A stretch of 45,834 nt of DNA, from positions 1-45,834 of the forward strand of contig CAYULA010000029.1 in the NCBI GenBank assembly GCA_964445525.1. Reading direction: 5' to 3'. This document shows, piece by piece, positions 36,353 to 43,227 of this stretch (position 1 is the stretch's first letter; each line of letters opens with the position of its first letter). The notes beneath the pieces are model-generated. The model did no database searches. It was given only the letters and a program-made list of their open reading frames with translations, and was not told where the DNA came from. This DNA is from Penumbrarchaeum sp964445525. Lineage in GTDB: Archaea; Thermoplasmatota; Penumbrarchaeia; Penumbrarchaeales; Penumbrarchaeaceae. Made by a program: the position numbers and the translations under genes.

Positions 36353-36404
36353 ACTATCACCGGGCGGGAGTGAGTGTCAGATTCTTGTGGCTTTTCCTCA
36401 TTTA

Positions 36405-37736
36405 TCACATACCGATGTCATCTTTCGATAGAACAAGGACTCCCTCGGGTTCCTTTGTCAGGTTTCCCTTCTTGGACCCCACGAGGAATTTGATCCCCTG
36501 TTCGGCAGCGATATCCAGGAGCCTCTGTGAGATTATTCCGTCAAAGACCACCGTCTGTATTCCTGTCGGAGGCGACTTCAAGGTGTCCGCAAGCTGCCTT
36601 ACGGCAAGCTCCTGGACAACCTCTCCCTTGGGATTTATCAGCATTGCCCTGAGGGTACCGGAAAGCTTCTTCAGGATATCCCTGTATCTGGATATCTCGG
36701 CTTCCATCTTATCCTCTTCCCTGGGCCGCTCCTCCTCCTTCCTGGGTTCCTCCCTTTCCTGCTTGTGGGTTTTTGGCTGCTTTTCGGGTTCCTTTCTCTG
36801 CTGCTTCGGTGCAGGTTTCTTCTCGGGCCTGTCCTTTTTCTCCTCTTTTGGCTTACTCTTTTCGGAGTTCTTGCCGTTATCCAGCTTGTGCTGGAATTCC
36901 TGGAGCAGATCATTCATCTCGAGATACTGTTCGATTGGGATCTTGTTCCTCAGGGCCTTTATTATCTGCTTCTGGGTCATCTCCTCGACCTCGAGGGATT
37001 TTGGAGCCCTGGCAACAAAGTCAACCTCTGCAACCTGGAAGAGTTCCTTTAGGATCAGTTCTCCCCCCCTGTCGCCGTCCACGAAAGCAGTTACCACCTT
37101 CTCGGAGGTAAGCTTCTGAATCGCATCGGGAACGTTGGTCCCTCCAACGGCTATGGTGTTCTTTATGCCGTATTTAAGGAGATTTATGACATCGGACCTG
37201 CCCTCCACAACTATGATGGCGTCGGAGGTCTCAACATTGGGACCGGCGGGGCATTTTGCGTCTCCGAATAGCACCACTTCGTCTATCTGGACCGCCTGCC
37301 TGACCGAATCCGTCAGGTCAACTCCCGAGATCTTTGAAGCGCCTATCATGTTGTTGAGGAGCTCCTTTGCCCTGTCGATTATCTTCTGCTTCTTTGTAAC
37401 CCTTACATCCTCTATCTTGTCTATTGATATCTTGGCCCTGCAGGGTCCTATCCTGTCAATGGTCTCCAGGGCTGCAGCGAGAATGGCTGTCTCAACCTGA
37501 TCGAGGGATGAGGGTATAAGGACGCTTCCATCGGATTTTCCCTTCTTGGATGATATGTCAACCTCTATGCGTCCCATTCTGCCTGTTTTCTGGAGGTCCC
37601 TGAGGTCTAATTCATCACCCAGGAGGCCCTCCGTCTGTCCGAATATTGCACCAACCACATCGGGCTTTTCGACTATACCGTCCGCCACCAGTTTGGCCTC
37701 GATGAGGTACTTGGTCGTAGCTGGATCAAGGTTCAT
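36405..37736 (-). CDS. dnaG: Archaeal DnaG (Toprim-domain protein)
   Basis: Archaeal DnaG is a Toprim protein found with the RNA exosome, where it binds Csl4; a primase activity has also been reported in some species. The Toprim motifs are clear: V-E-G-R-S-D at 177-182, and the D-x-D pair in F-V-D-G-D-R-G-G-E (D220, D222). A Lys/Glu/Pro/Gln-rich linker at about 275-345 is longer than average and leads to a small C-terminal domain. The ATG at 37736 has AAGGTGA 7 bases upstream and a TATA box about 86 bp upstream. It probably heads the following AAA+/coiled-coil/C25 genes, though a 52-base gap leaves room for another promoter. Confidence 0.95.
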   Translation of the reverse strand: MNLDPATTKYLIEAKLVADGIVEKPDVVGAIFGQTEGLLGDELDLRDLQKTGRMGRIEVDISSKKGKSDGSVLIPSSLDQVETAILAAALETIDRIGPCRAKISIDKIEDVRVTKKQKIIDRAKELLNNMIGASKISGVDLTDSVRQAVQIDEVVLFGDAKCPAGPNVETSDAIIVVEGRSDVINLLKYGIKNTIAVGGTNVPDAIQKLTSEKVVTAFVDGDRGGELILKELFQVAEVDFVARAPKSLEVEEMTQKQIIKALRNKIPIEQYLEMNDLLQEFQHKLDNGKNSEKSKPKEEKKDRPEKKPAPKQQRKEPEKQPKTHKQEREEPRKEEERPREEDKMEAEISRYRDILKKLSGTLRAMLINPKGEVVQELAVRQLADTLKSPPTGIQTVVFDGIISQRLLDIAAEQGIKFLVGSKKGNLTKEPEGVLVLSKDDIGM

Positions 37737-38117
37737 TTGTTATTCACCTTCCTTGTTATTCCTGTGTTTAGTTCAGCATACAACGTGAACTGAAAAGGGC
37801 CGCCGTCCACCTGATACCATATATCTATCCACCCCGCCTCATGTCCTATCCCTAATATCCAGGATCAAATCATTACTGGGTCATTCGGTGATCATGATAT
37901 GGATGGGCTCACGGAATCGTCCAGGCTCCGGTCCCTTTTCAACTCCGCATGACCGAATATATATATATTTGTTTTCCAAACCGAATAAATCCATCCGGGA
38001 AAGGTTAACCTTGTTTTTCATGATGTTGAAGAGGAGAAAACCTTTTTTTAACGGCCAGGTCCGCTATCCCTGTGAAAAGGTTATATAAGCATGGGCATAA
38101 TACCGCCCAGGTTCCCC
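37737..38117. promoter_or_regulatory. Divergent control region between dnaG and the COG4738-like regulator
   Basis: The 381-base gap has no gene. It holds a TATA box for dnaG (CATATATC at 37819-37826), an (AT)6 run at 37957-37968, and a perfect palindrome AAGGTTAACCTT at 38001-38012. Further AACCTT (38039-38044) and AAGGTT (38077-38082) half-sites are followed by the TATA box TTATATAA at 38081-38088 for the rightward gene. The half-sites overlapping that TATA box make autoregulation by the adjacent HTH protein plausible. Confidence 0.5.
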
Positions 38118-38621
38118 ATGAAACGAATAAAGGTCATCAACGAGCCCACAGACCTTGTTGCACTTCTGAGAGCTATGGACACCCCTGTCAAGAAGGATGT
38201 TTTTCAGGAAGCCTCCGCGGGATGGATAAGCAAGAAGGCAACGGAAGAGAAGTACGGCCAGGAAGGAGTCGAGGCTCTGAACTTCTTCGAGAAGCTGCAC
38301 CTTGTGGAGACATCCTGGCAGATAGACTCCCAGTTCAATAAGGAGAAGATATACCACACCTACTACGTTTCCGTTCATATAAACACATCCGCCTCCATCA
38401 CGGAGATATCGGACATACTCTACATTACCCAGATGGATGAAAAGACATACGATGAACTGGAGGACAAGATCTATCAGAAGGTTTCAGAGGAGGGTACATT
38501 TTCAGGGTCCTTCATCAAGGACCTTGAACTTACTCCCACCATGTTGAAATCCCTGGTAAAGAGGTCGGGGAGGCTCGCCATAAAGGGCCACAGGATAGAG
38601 AAGATAATACATCAAGAGTGA
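38118..38621 (+). CDS. Winged-helix transcription regulator, COG4738/ArsR-like
   Basis: The 167-residue protein opens with an N-terminal helix-turn-helix segment (A-L-L-R-A-M-D-T-P-V-K-K-D-V-F, then W-I-S-K-K-A-T-E-E-K-Y-G). A beta wing follows (K-I-Y-H-T-Y-Y-V-S-V), then a second helical domain of about 75 residues. This is the layout of archaeal COG4738 predicted regulators. The ATG at 38091 lies only 3 bases after the TATA box and cannot be transcribed from it, so I start at 38118. The target is unknown. It ends 6 bases before the Trm56 gene, so the two are probably one transcript. Confidence 0.78.
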   Translation: MKRIKVINEPTDLVALLRAMDTPVKKDVFQEASAGWISKKATEEKYGQEGVEALNFFEKLHLVETSWQIDSQFNKEKIYHTYYVSVHINTSASITEISDILYITQMDEKTYDELEDKIYQKVSEEGTFSGSFIKDLELTPTMLKSLVKRSGRLAIKGHRIEKIIHQE

Positions 38622-38627
38622 TTTTCT

Positions 38628-39770
38628 ATGGGTTCTGATGATCCCCGGACCCATGTTGAGGTCCTCAGACTCGGCCACAGGCCTGAGAGGGACAAGAGGA
38701 TCACAACCCATGTTGCAATGGTTGCCAGGGCATTCGGTGCAGATTCTATTCATATCGATACCAAAGATATCAATCTTGAAAGGACTATCAACGAACTTAA
38801 AGATAGATTCGGGGGAGATTTCTCCGTAGAGACAGGTGTATCGAGGAAATCAGTCATGGGAAAATGGAAGGGAGCCATAGTCCACCTTACCATGTACGGG
38901 AGCTCTCTTGATGATGCCATCAGGGAGATACCGGAAGGAGAGGACCTGCTTGTGGTTGTTGGTTCTGAAAAGGTTCCGGCTGACGTTTACGACCTTGCCA
39001 ATTTCAACATATCCGTGGGGAATCAACCACATTCCGAGGTATCCGCCCTGGCCATATTCCTGGACAGGTTTTTCAAGGGAGAAGAGCTGAAAAGGGAGAT
39101 GAAGGGCGGTCAGGTGAGGATAATACCTTCCAACACCGGCAAACATATGAAAGGAACAGGGCAGGATAACACACAATCTGAAGGATCGGATCCCTTTTCG
39201 ATGAAATGGCCCTCAATACCTGATAAGGAAAAATGTCTGGATCTGTTGAGCCTGCTCGGGGCTTCATCAAGCATAATCAGACACGTGAAGGAGGTCCACC
39301 GCCTGGGAATGGATATTGTTAGCCTTGCTTCCAGGGAAGGAAGGGGGAATGAGGTCGATATCGACATCCCGCTTCTGGAGGCGGGTCTGATTTTACACGA
39401 TATCGGCAGGACCAGGACCCATTCGATCTCCCACGTGACAATCGGAGTAGAACTGGCTGAGAGGCTTGGCCTAGATAAAAGGATATCCGAGATAATTCAC
39501 AATCATCCGGGGGCAGGCCTTCCCAGGGAAGAGGCCGTGGGGATCGGTCTTCCCGAGGAAGATCACATCCCTCAAACGCTGGAGGAAAAACTGGTCTGCC
39601 ACTCGGACAACCTCGTGGGTTCCGGCAGAAGAAGACCTCTATCCGTACCTGTCCGAAAGCTCCTGGATAAAGGAGCCCCCGAAGCGGCGGAGAGAATGAG
39701 AAGACTTCATCTGGAACTGGAGAGGGAACTGGAAATGGACATCGACCAGCTCCTCCCCGATGAAGCTTGA
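38628..39770 (+). CDS. tRNA (cytidine-56 2'-O)-methyltransferase aTrm56 fused to an HD domain
   Basis: Residues 1-175 are the SPOUT-class aTrm56, which methylates the ribose of C56 in the T-loop of archaeal tRNAs. Visible motifs are V-L-R-L-G-H-R-P-E-R-D at the N-terminus, and the trefoil-knot loop V-V-G-S-E-K-V-P (110-117) with S-V-G-N-Q-P-H-S-E-V-S-A-L. After a ~25-residue Ser/Asp/Gly linker, residues 200-380 form an HD-type metal-dependent phosphohydrolase domain. H219, H257-D258 and a later H-x-H-P segment (N-H-P) fit its metal sites. Trm56 alone is ~180 residues. The HD half resembles archaeal HDIG proteins of unknown substrate. It follows the regulator gene by 6 bases. Confidence 0.9.
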   Translation: MGSDDPRTHVEVLRLGHRPERDKRITTHVAMVARAFGADSIHIDTKDINLERTINELKDRFGGDFSVETGVSRKSVMGKWKGAIVHLTMYGSSLDDAIREIPEGEDLLVVVGSEKVPADVYDLANFNISVGNQPHSEVSALAIFLDRFFKGEELKREMKGGQVRIIPSNTGKHMKGTGQDNTQSEGSDPFSMKWPSIPDKEKCLDLLSLLGASSSIIRHVKEVHRLGMDIVSLASREGRGNEVDIDIPLLEAGLILHDIGRTRTHSISHVTIGVELAERLGLDKRISEIIHNHPGAGLPREEAVGIGLPEEDHIPQTLEEKLVCHSDNLVGSGRRRPLSVPVRKLLDKGAPEAAERMRRLHLELERELEMDIDQLLPDEA

Positions 39771-39833
39771 AAACAACCGGAGGATACCTACATATTTTTA
39801 TCATATCTCGGCCTTGCAGGGGTCGGTGTGCCG

Positions 39834-40028
39834 ATGCAGAAGTACAACAAGGAAAGCCTCAAACAGGAAAGGACCCGCATAAATCAGCTCCTTGACGAGG
39901 AGAACAGGAACTGCGCCAAGTGCAAGGACAAGAAAGAGGCAGGCTGTGAGGGGTGCTTTCACGACAAGAGGAAGAAGGCGCTGCAGAAGAAGAAGGATGA
40001 GATCACAGCTGCACTGGCATCACAGTAG
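39834..40028 (+). CDS. Small Lys-rich protein with two Cys pairs
   Basis: About 64 residues: charged helices flank C-A-K-C and C-E-G-C separated by nine residues, a likely single zinc-binding knuckle. I do not recognise the family. A TATA-like CATATTTTTA at 39791-39800 predicts RNA starting close to 39820, so ATG 39834 or GTG 39828 would have a very short leader. It lies 21 bases before glyS and may be co-transcribed. High Lys content and small size suggest RNA or ribosome binding, which is only a guess. Confidence 0.7.
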   Translation: MQKYNKESLKQERTRINQLLDEENRNCAKCKDKKEAGCEGCFHDKRKKALQKKKDEITAALASQ

Positions 40029-40049
40029 AAAAGGCCTGGTGATCCTGGA

Positions 40050-41843
40050 TTGACCGGTTTCCAGCTGAAGGACGATGACAAAAAGACCGCTGAACTATCC
40101 GCACTGCTGAAAAGAAGGGGTTTCTTCTTTCCCTCTTTTGAGATATACGGCGGAATGGCGGGCTTTTTCGATATGGGTCCGATGGGGTCCATGCTAAAGG
40201 ATAATATCATCAGGGTCTGGAAGAATAGATTTCTAGTTTCGGAAGGATTCCTGCTCGTGGACTGCCCGTCACTGACACCGGAGGTTGTTTTCAGGCATTC
40301 CGGCCACCTCGATAAGTTCACGGACATACTGACGAGGTGTGATGATTGCAGGGAACCTTTCAGGGCGGACCATTTACTTGAGGGCATAATTGAAAACCCC
40401 GATACCCTTGAAACGGAGGACCTTTCCGGGGCTTTGATCGAAAACAATGTAAAATGCCCCGCATGCGGAGGGAAGCTAGGTTCTCTCGAGGAATTCAATC
40501 TTATGTTCAAGACCTTCATAGGGCCGGGAACGGAAAGACCTGCATACCTAAGGCCCGAGACGGCCCAATCGATATTCCTGGATTTCTCACTTCTATACAG
40601 AACGAACAGGGAGAAGATACCATTCGGGGTGGCCCAGATCGGAAGAGGTTTCAGGAATGAGATCTCACCCCGACAGGGTCTGCTGAGGCAGAGGGAATTC
40701 AACATGGCAGAGGGAGAGTTCTTCTACGACCCGGAAACGGAGGGATTTCCACCGTTTGAGGAATACAGGGACCTGAATGTAAACCTGGTTCCCGCCTCCG
40801 ATCCTGATAATACGGTCACCATCACCCTTAAAGAGGCGGTCTCATCTTCCATGATCTGCTCGGAGGTGCTGGCCCATTACATGGGAGTGACCTTCTCCTT
40901 TTCGAATGAGATCGGGATACCGTCAGAATACATGAGGTTCAGACAGCATCTTCCATCCGAGATGGCTCATTATGCCTCTGACTGCTGGGACCTCGAGGTT
41001 CTGACATCATACGGATGGATAGAGATGGTGGGCATTGCCGACAGGTCTGCATACGACCTGACCCAGCACGCAAGAGGATCGGGTCAGGACATGACGGCCA
41101 TGAGAAGATATCCCGAGCCTGTTCTTAAAAAGATCACATCCCTTGATGTTGACATGAAGACACTGGGCCCCGTGTTCAAGGGGGAAGCAAAGCTGGTGAA
41201 GGAATCGCTGGAATCGGAGGATCCCGAAAGGATCCGAAAGGCTCTGGCCACTGGATCTTCCATCACTGTCTCGATACCATCCGGCGATGTGGAGGTCCCC
41301 CCGGAAGCTGTCAAGGTAACAGAGGAAGAAAAGAGTGTCAGCGGGGAGAGATACGTACCTCATGTGGTGGAGCCTTCATTCGGTATAGACCGGCTGATGG
41401 TGGCGGTTATCGAACACGCCTATTTCGAGGCCGAAAAGAGTCCTCTGAAAAAGGAAACAGATCAGGAGCAGGGACCCTACAGAGTAATGAGATTGAGGGC
41501 AGAGGTATCACCTGTCAAATGCGGCGTATTTCCCCTGATGAACAAGGACGGTCTTCCAAAGATGGCGCTTCCCGTCGAAAAGGAGCTCAGACAGAGAGGT
41601 CTGATCACCTATTACGATCACTCCGGTTCCATAGGCAGGAGATATGCCAGGATGGATGAGATCGGAACCCCTTTCAATGTAACCGTGGATTATGATTCCC
41701 TGAAGGATTCCACGGTAACCCTCAGGGAGAGGGACACGGGAGCTCAGAAGAGAATCCCCTCCGTAGAGGTCCCCGGGATTGTTGAGGACCTGATAGAAGG
41801 AAAGAAGATCTTTTGCGATCTTGAATATCCCGATGTGGATTGA
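40050..41843 (+). CDS. glyS: Glycyl-tRNA synthetase (class II, alpha2 type)
   Basis: The enzyme charges tRNA-Gly with glycine. At 597 residues it is the archaeal/eukaryotic dimer type. Class II motif 1 lies in the G-P-M-G region near 40; motif 2 is G-R-G-F-R-N-E-I-S-P-R near 200; motif 3 is F-G-I-D-R-L-M-V near 445. A zinc-binding-like C-D-D-C ... C-P-A-C pair is seen at about 110-145. The C-terminal anticodon-binding domain (about 490-590) contains K-C-G-V-F-P-L and Y-D-H-S-G-S-I-G-R-R-Y. The start is TTG at 40050, seven bases after GGTGAT. It ends only 5 bases before the convergent membrane-protein gene. Confidence 0.97.
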   Translation: MTGFQLKDDDKKTAELSALLKRRGFFFPSFEIYGGMAGFFDMGPMGSMLKDNIIRVWKNRFLVSEGFLLVDCPSLTPEVVFRHSGHLDKFTDILTRCDDCREPFRADHLLEGIIENPDTLETEDLSGALIENNVKCPACGGKLGSLEEFNLMFKTFIGPGTERPAYLRPETAQSIFLDFSLLYRTNREKIPFGVAQIGRGFRNEISPRQGLLRQREFNMAEGEFFYDPETEGFPPFEEYRDLNVNLVPASDPDNTVTITLKEAVSSSMICSEVLAHYMGVTFSFSNEIGIPSEYMRFRQHLPSEMAHYASDCWDLEVLTSYGWIEMVGIADRSAYDLTQHARGSGQDMTAMRRYPEPVLKKITSLDVDMKTLGPVFKGEAKLVKESLESEDPERIRKALATGSSITVSIPSGDVEVPPEAVKVTEEEKSVSGERYVPHVVEPSFGIDRLMVAVIEHAYFEAEKSPLKKETDQEQGPYRVMRLRAEVSPVKCGVFPLMNKDGLPKMALPVEKELRQRGLITYYDHSGSIGRRYARMDEIGTPFNVTVDYDSLKDSTVTLRERDTGAQKRIPSVEVPGIVEDLIEGKKIFCDLEYPDVD

Positions 41844-41848
41844 ACCTT

Positions 41849-42601
41849 CTATCTCTTGGATAGTCTCTTTGCAATGAAGAAAGGAAGAGAGAGCAGGAGT
41901 CCGAATAGGGACAATACCAGACCGATTGCAACCACCCAGCCCATTATATCCAGGACGAAATAGGTTGCGGGAGCATCCCAGCCGAGGCCCACCAGCAGAT
42001 TGTCGTTTAGGAGGGCCCATCCGATAACCAATACAAAGCCAATCAAAAGACCGATCCAGGCATTCTTGAAATCCTGTTTTGAGGGGGCCAGGGCTGTGGT
42101 CAGGGAGGCTGCCAGGTAGAGGTAAAGTATGAACCAGGGGGACCTGTTGTCCAAAAGATTAATTTTGATGAGATTGAAGGCCGACCTGAAGGTTCCGACA
42201 ACTATGGACCCCACATTCCAGTCATAGTCCCTGTTCCAGGTCAGGTCGCAATTGAAGAAATGAACCTTGTCAAAGAGAAGTGCCAGCAGAATGAGGAATA
42301 GCGGTATGCCAAAGAAAGGTGCCATTGATATGACAGCCTGTCCGATCACTCCGCCTCGTTCGGGAGGACCGTGGGTGACCGATCCCCCCTCCATCGATAT
42401 CAGTTTGACCCTTGCAACATGTGCTCCGGTGATCTTGCAGGCAACGTAGTGACTGAACTCATGAACAACGATACCGGGTGCGGCAAAGATCACGTAGATT
42501 ATCCTTCCGAGGGACATGGCCCACATCCTGTCCAGAAAATATGAAAAAACTATCAGGACCGCAAACCAGAATATCAGGTCTATCACGGAGGTTAGCATCA
42601 C
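41849..42601 (-). CDS. Integral membrane zinc-metallopeptidase-like protein (HExxH)
   Basis: The 250-residue protein has about five or six membrane helices. A metallopeptidase motif V-V-H-E-F-S-H-Y lies at about 45-52, inside or next to the second helix, as in M50 site-2 proteases and related families. I do not see the typical second M50 motif (N-x-x-P-x-x-x-x-D-G), so family placement is open and activity unproved. The start is uncertain: GTG 42601 and ATG 42598 run into the Shine-Dalgarno-like AAGGTGA, and a GTG 15 bases downstream of 42601 is also possible. It follows the winged-helix gene by about 50 bases in a run with the large surface protein. Confidence 0.7.
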   Translation of the reverse strand: MMLTSVIDLIFWFAVLIVFSYFLDRMWAMSLGRIIYVIFAAPGIVVHEFSHYVACKITGAHVARVKLISMEGGSVTHGPPERGGVIGQAVISMAPFFGIPLFLILLALLFDKVHFFNCDLTWNRDYDWNVGSIVVGTFRSAFNLIKINLLDNRSPWFILYLYLAASLTTALAPSKQDFKNAWIGLLIGFVLVIGWALLNDNLLVGLGWDAPATYFVLDIMGWVVAIGLVLSLFGLLLSLPFFIAKRLSKR

Positions 42602-42650
42602 CTTCCATACGGATGATGGAATATTTCAAGATTTCACACAGCCCTTTCTA

Positions 42651-43205
42651 TCAATCATCGATCAGCTCCCTTTCCACCCTTTCCTTGATGGTCCTGAACG
42701 TTTCCATATCCATCTCCTCATCCAGCACCTTGTTGACCAGTATTCCGATTATCTCTCCGGCTATTCTTCTTTCATTCAAAACCTCATAACCATGGTCCTT
42801 TGATCCCTTTATCTTCATGATCATCTTCCTGTCCCTGAGGTCCTTCAGGGCCGAGGAGAGATCATCCCTTCCTATGTCCAGACTCGTAAGTATCTCTCTG
42901 CGTGTGATACCGGGGTTCTCCTCTATGAGGTTGTGGACCCTGCGATGATCGTTTTTCAGGGTCTTTTTTCCGGAGCCCAATGATTTGAATCTGGCAAGGT
43001 AATCGGGGAAATACCGGTTCATTGTACCCTTCTTCACCTTGCGGATCCTTTCCATCCTCTCCAGGTTCTCAAGATGATAGCGGAGAGTTCCTGGATTCAT
43101 CCTGAAGGCGCTCTTTATGAGATTGAAGGATGCTCCGGGATTCTGACAGATGTATCTTTCCATCTCCTCCCGGATGGGACTTTTATTCTCCCTTTCTCCT
43201 TTCAA
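42651..43205 (-). CDS. Regulator with two winged-helix domains
   Basis: Two HTH units are visible in 184 residues. One is at about 20-65 (N-L-I-K-S-A-F-R-M-N-P-G-T-L-R-Y-H-L-E-N-L) and one at about 88-140 (N-P-G-I-T-R-R-E-I-L-T-S-L-D-I-G then L-S-S-A-L-K-D-L). Each is followed by a basic wing. A C-terminal acidic helix may dimerise. Archaeal proteins of this layout are DNA-binding regulators. TTG 43205 lies 7 bases after GGGAGG. It stands 22 bases after the large surface protein gene and ahead of the membrane peptidase-like gene, so the three may be co-transcribed. Target unknown. Confidence 0.8.
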   Translation of the reverse strand: MKGERENKSPIREEMERYICQNPGASFNLIKSAFRMNPGTLRYHLENLERMERIRKVKKGTMNRYFPDYLARFKSLGSGKKTLKNDHRRVHNLIEENPGITRREILTSLDIGRDDLSSALKDLRDRKMIMKIKGSKDHGYEVLNERRIAGEIIGILVNKVLDEEMDMETFRTIKERVERELIDD

Positions 43206-43227
43206 AGGAACGCCTCCCGGATCCCTG

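Noticed and set aside
37957..37968. (AT)6 run as a second promoter
   Set aside because: It could be a TATA element, but no gene begins at the right distance on either strand; kept only as part of the control region.
38091..38117. Upstream ATG as the start of the COG4738-like regulator
   Set aside because: It lies 3 bases after the TATA box, ahead of any transcript made from it; ATG 38118 fits the promoter.
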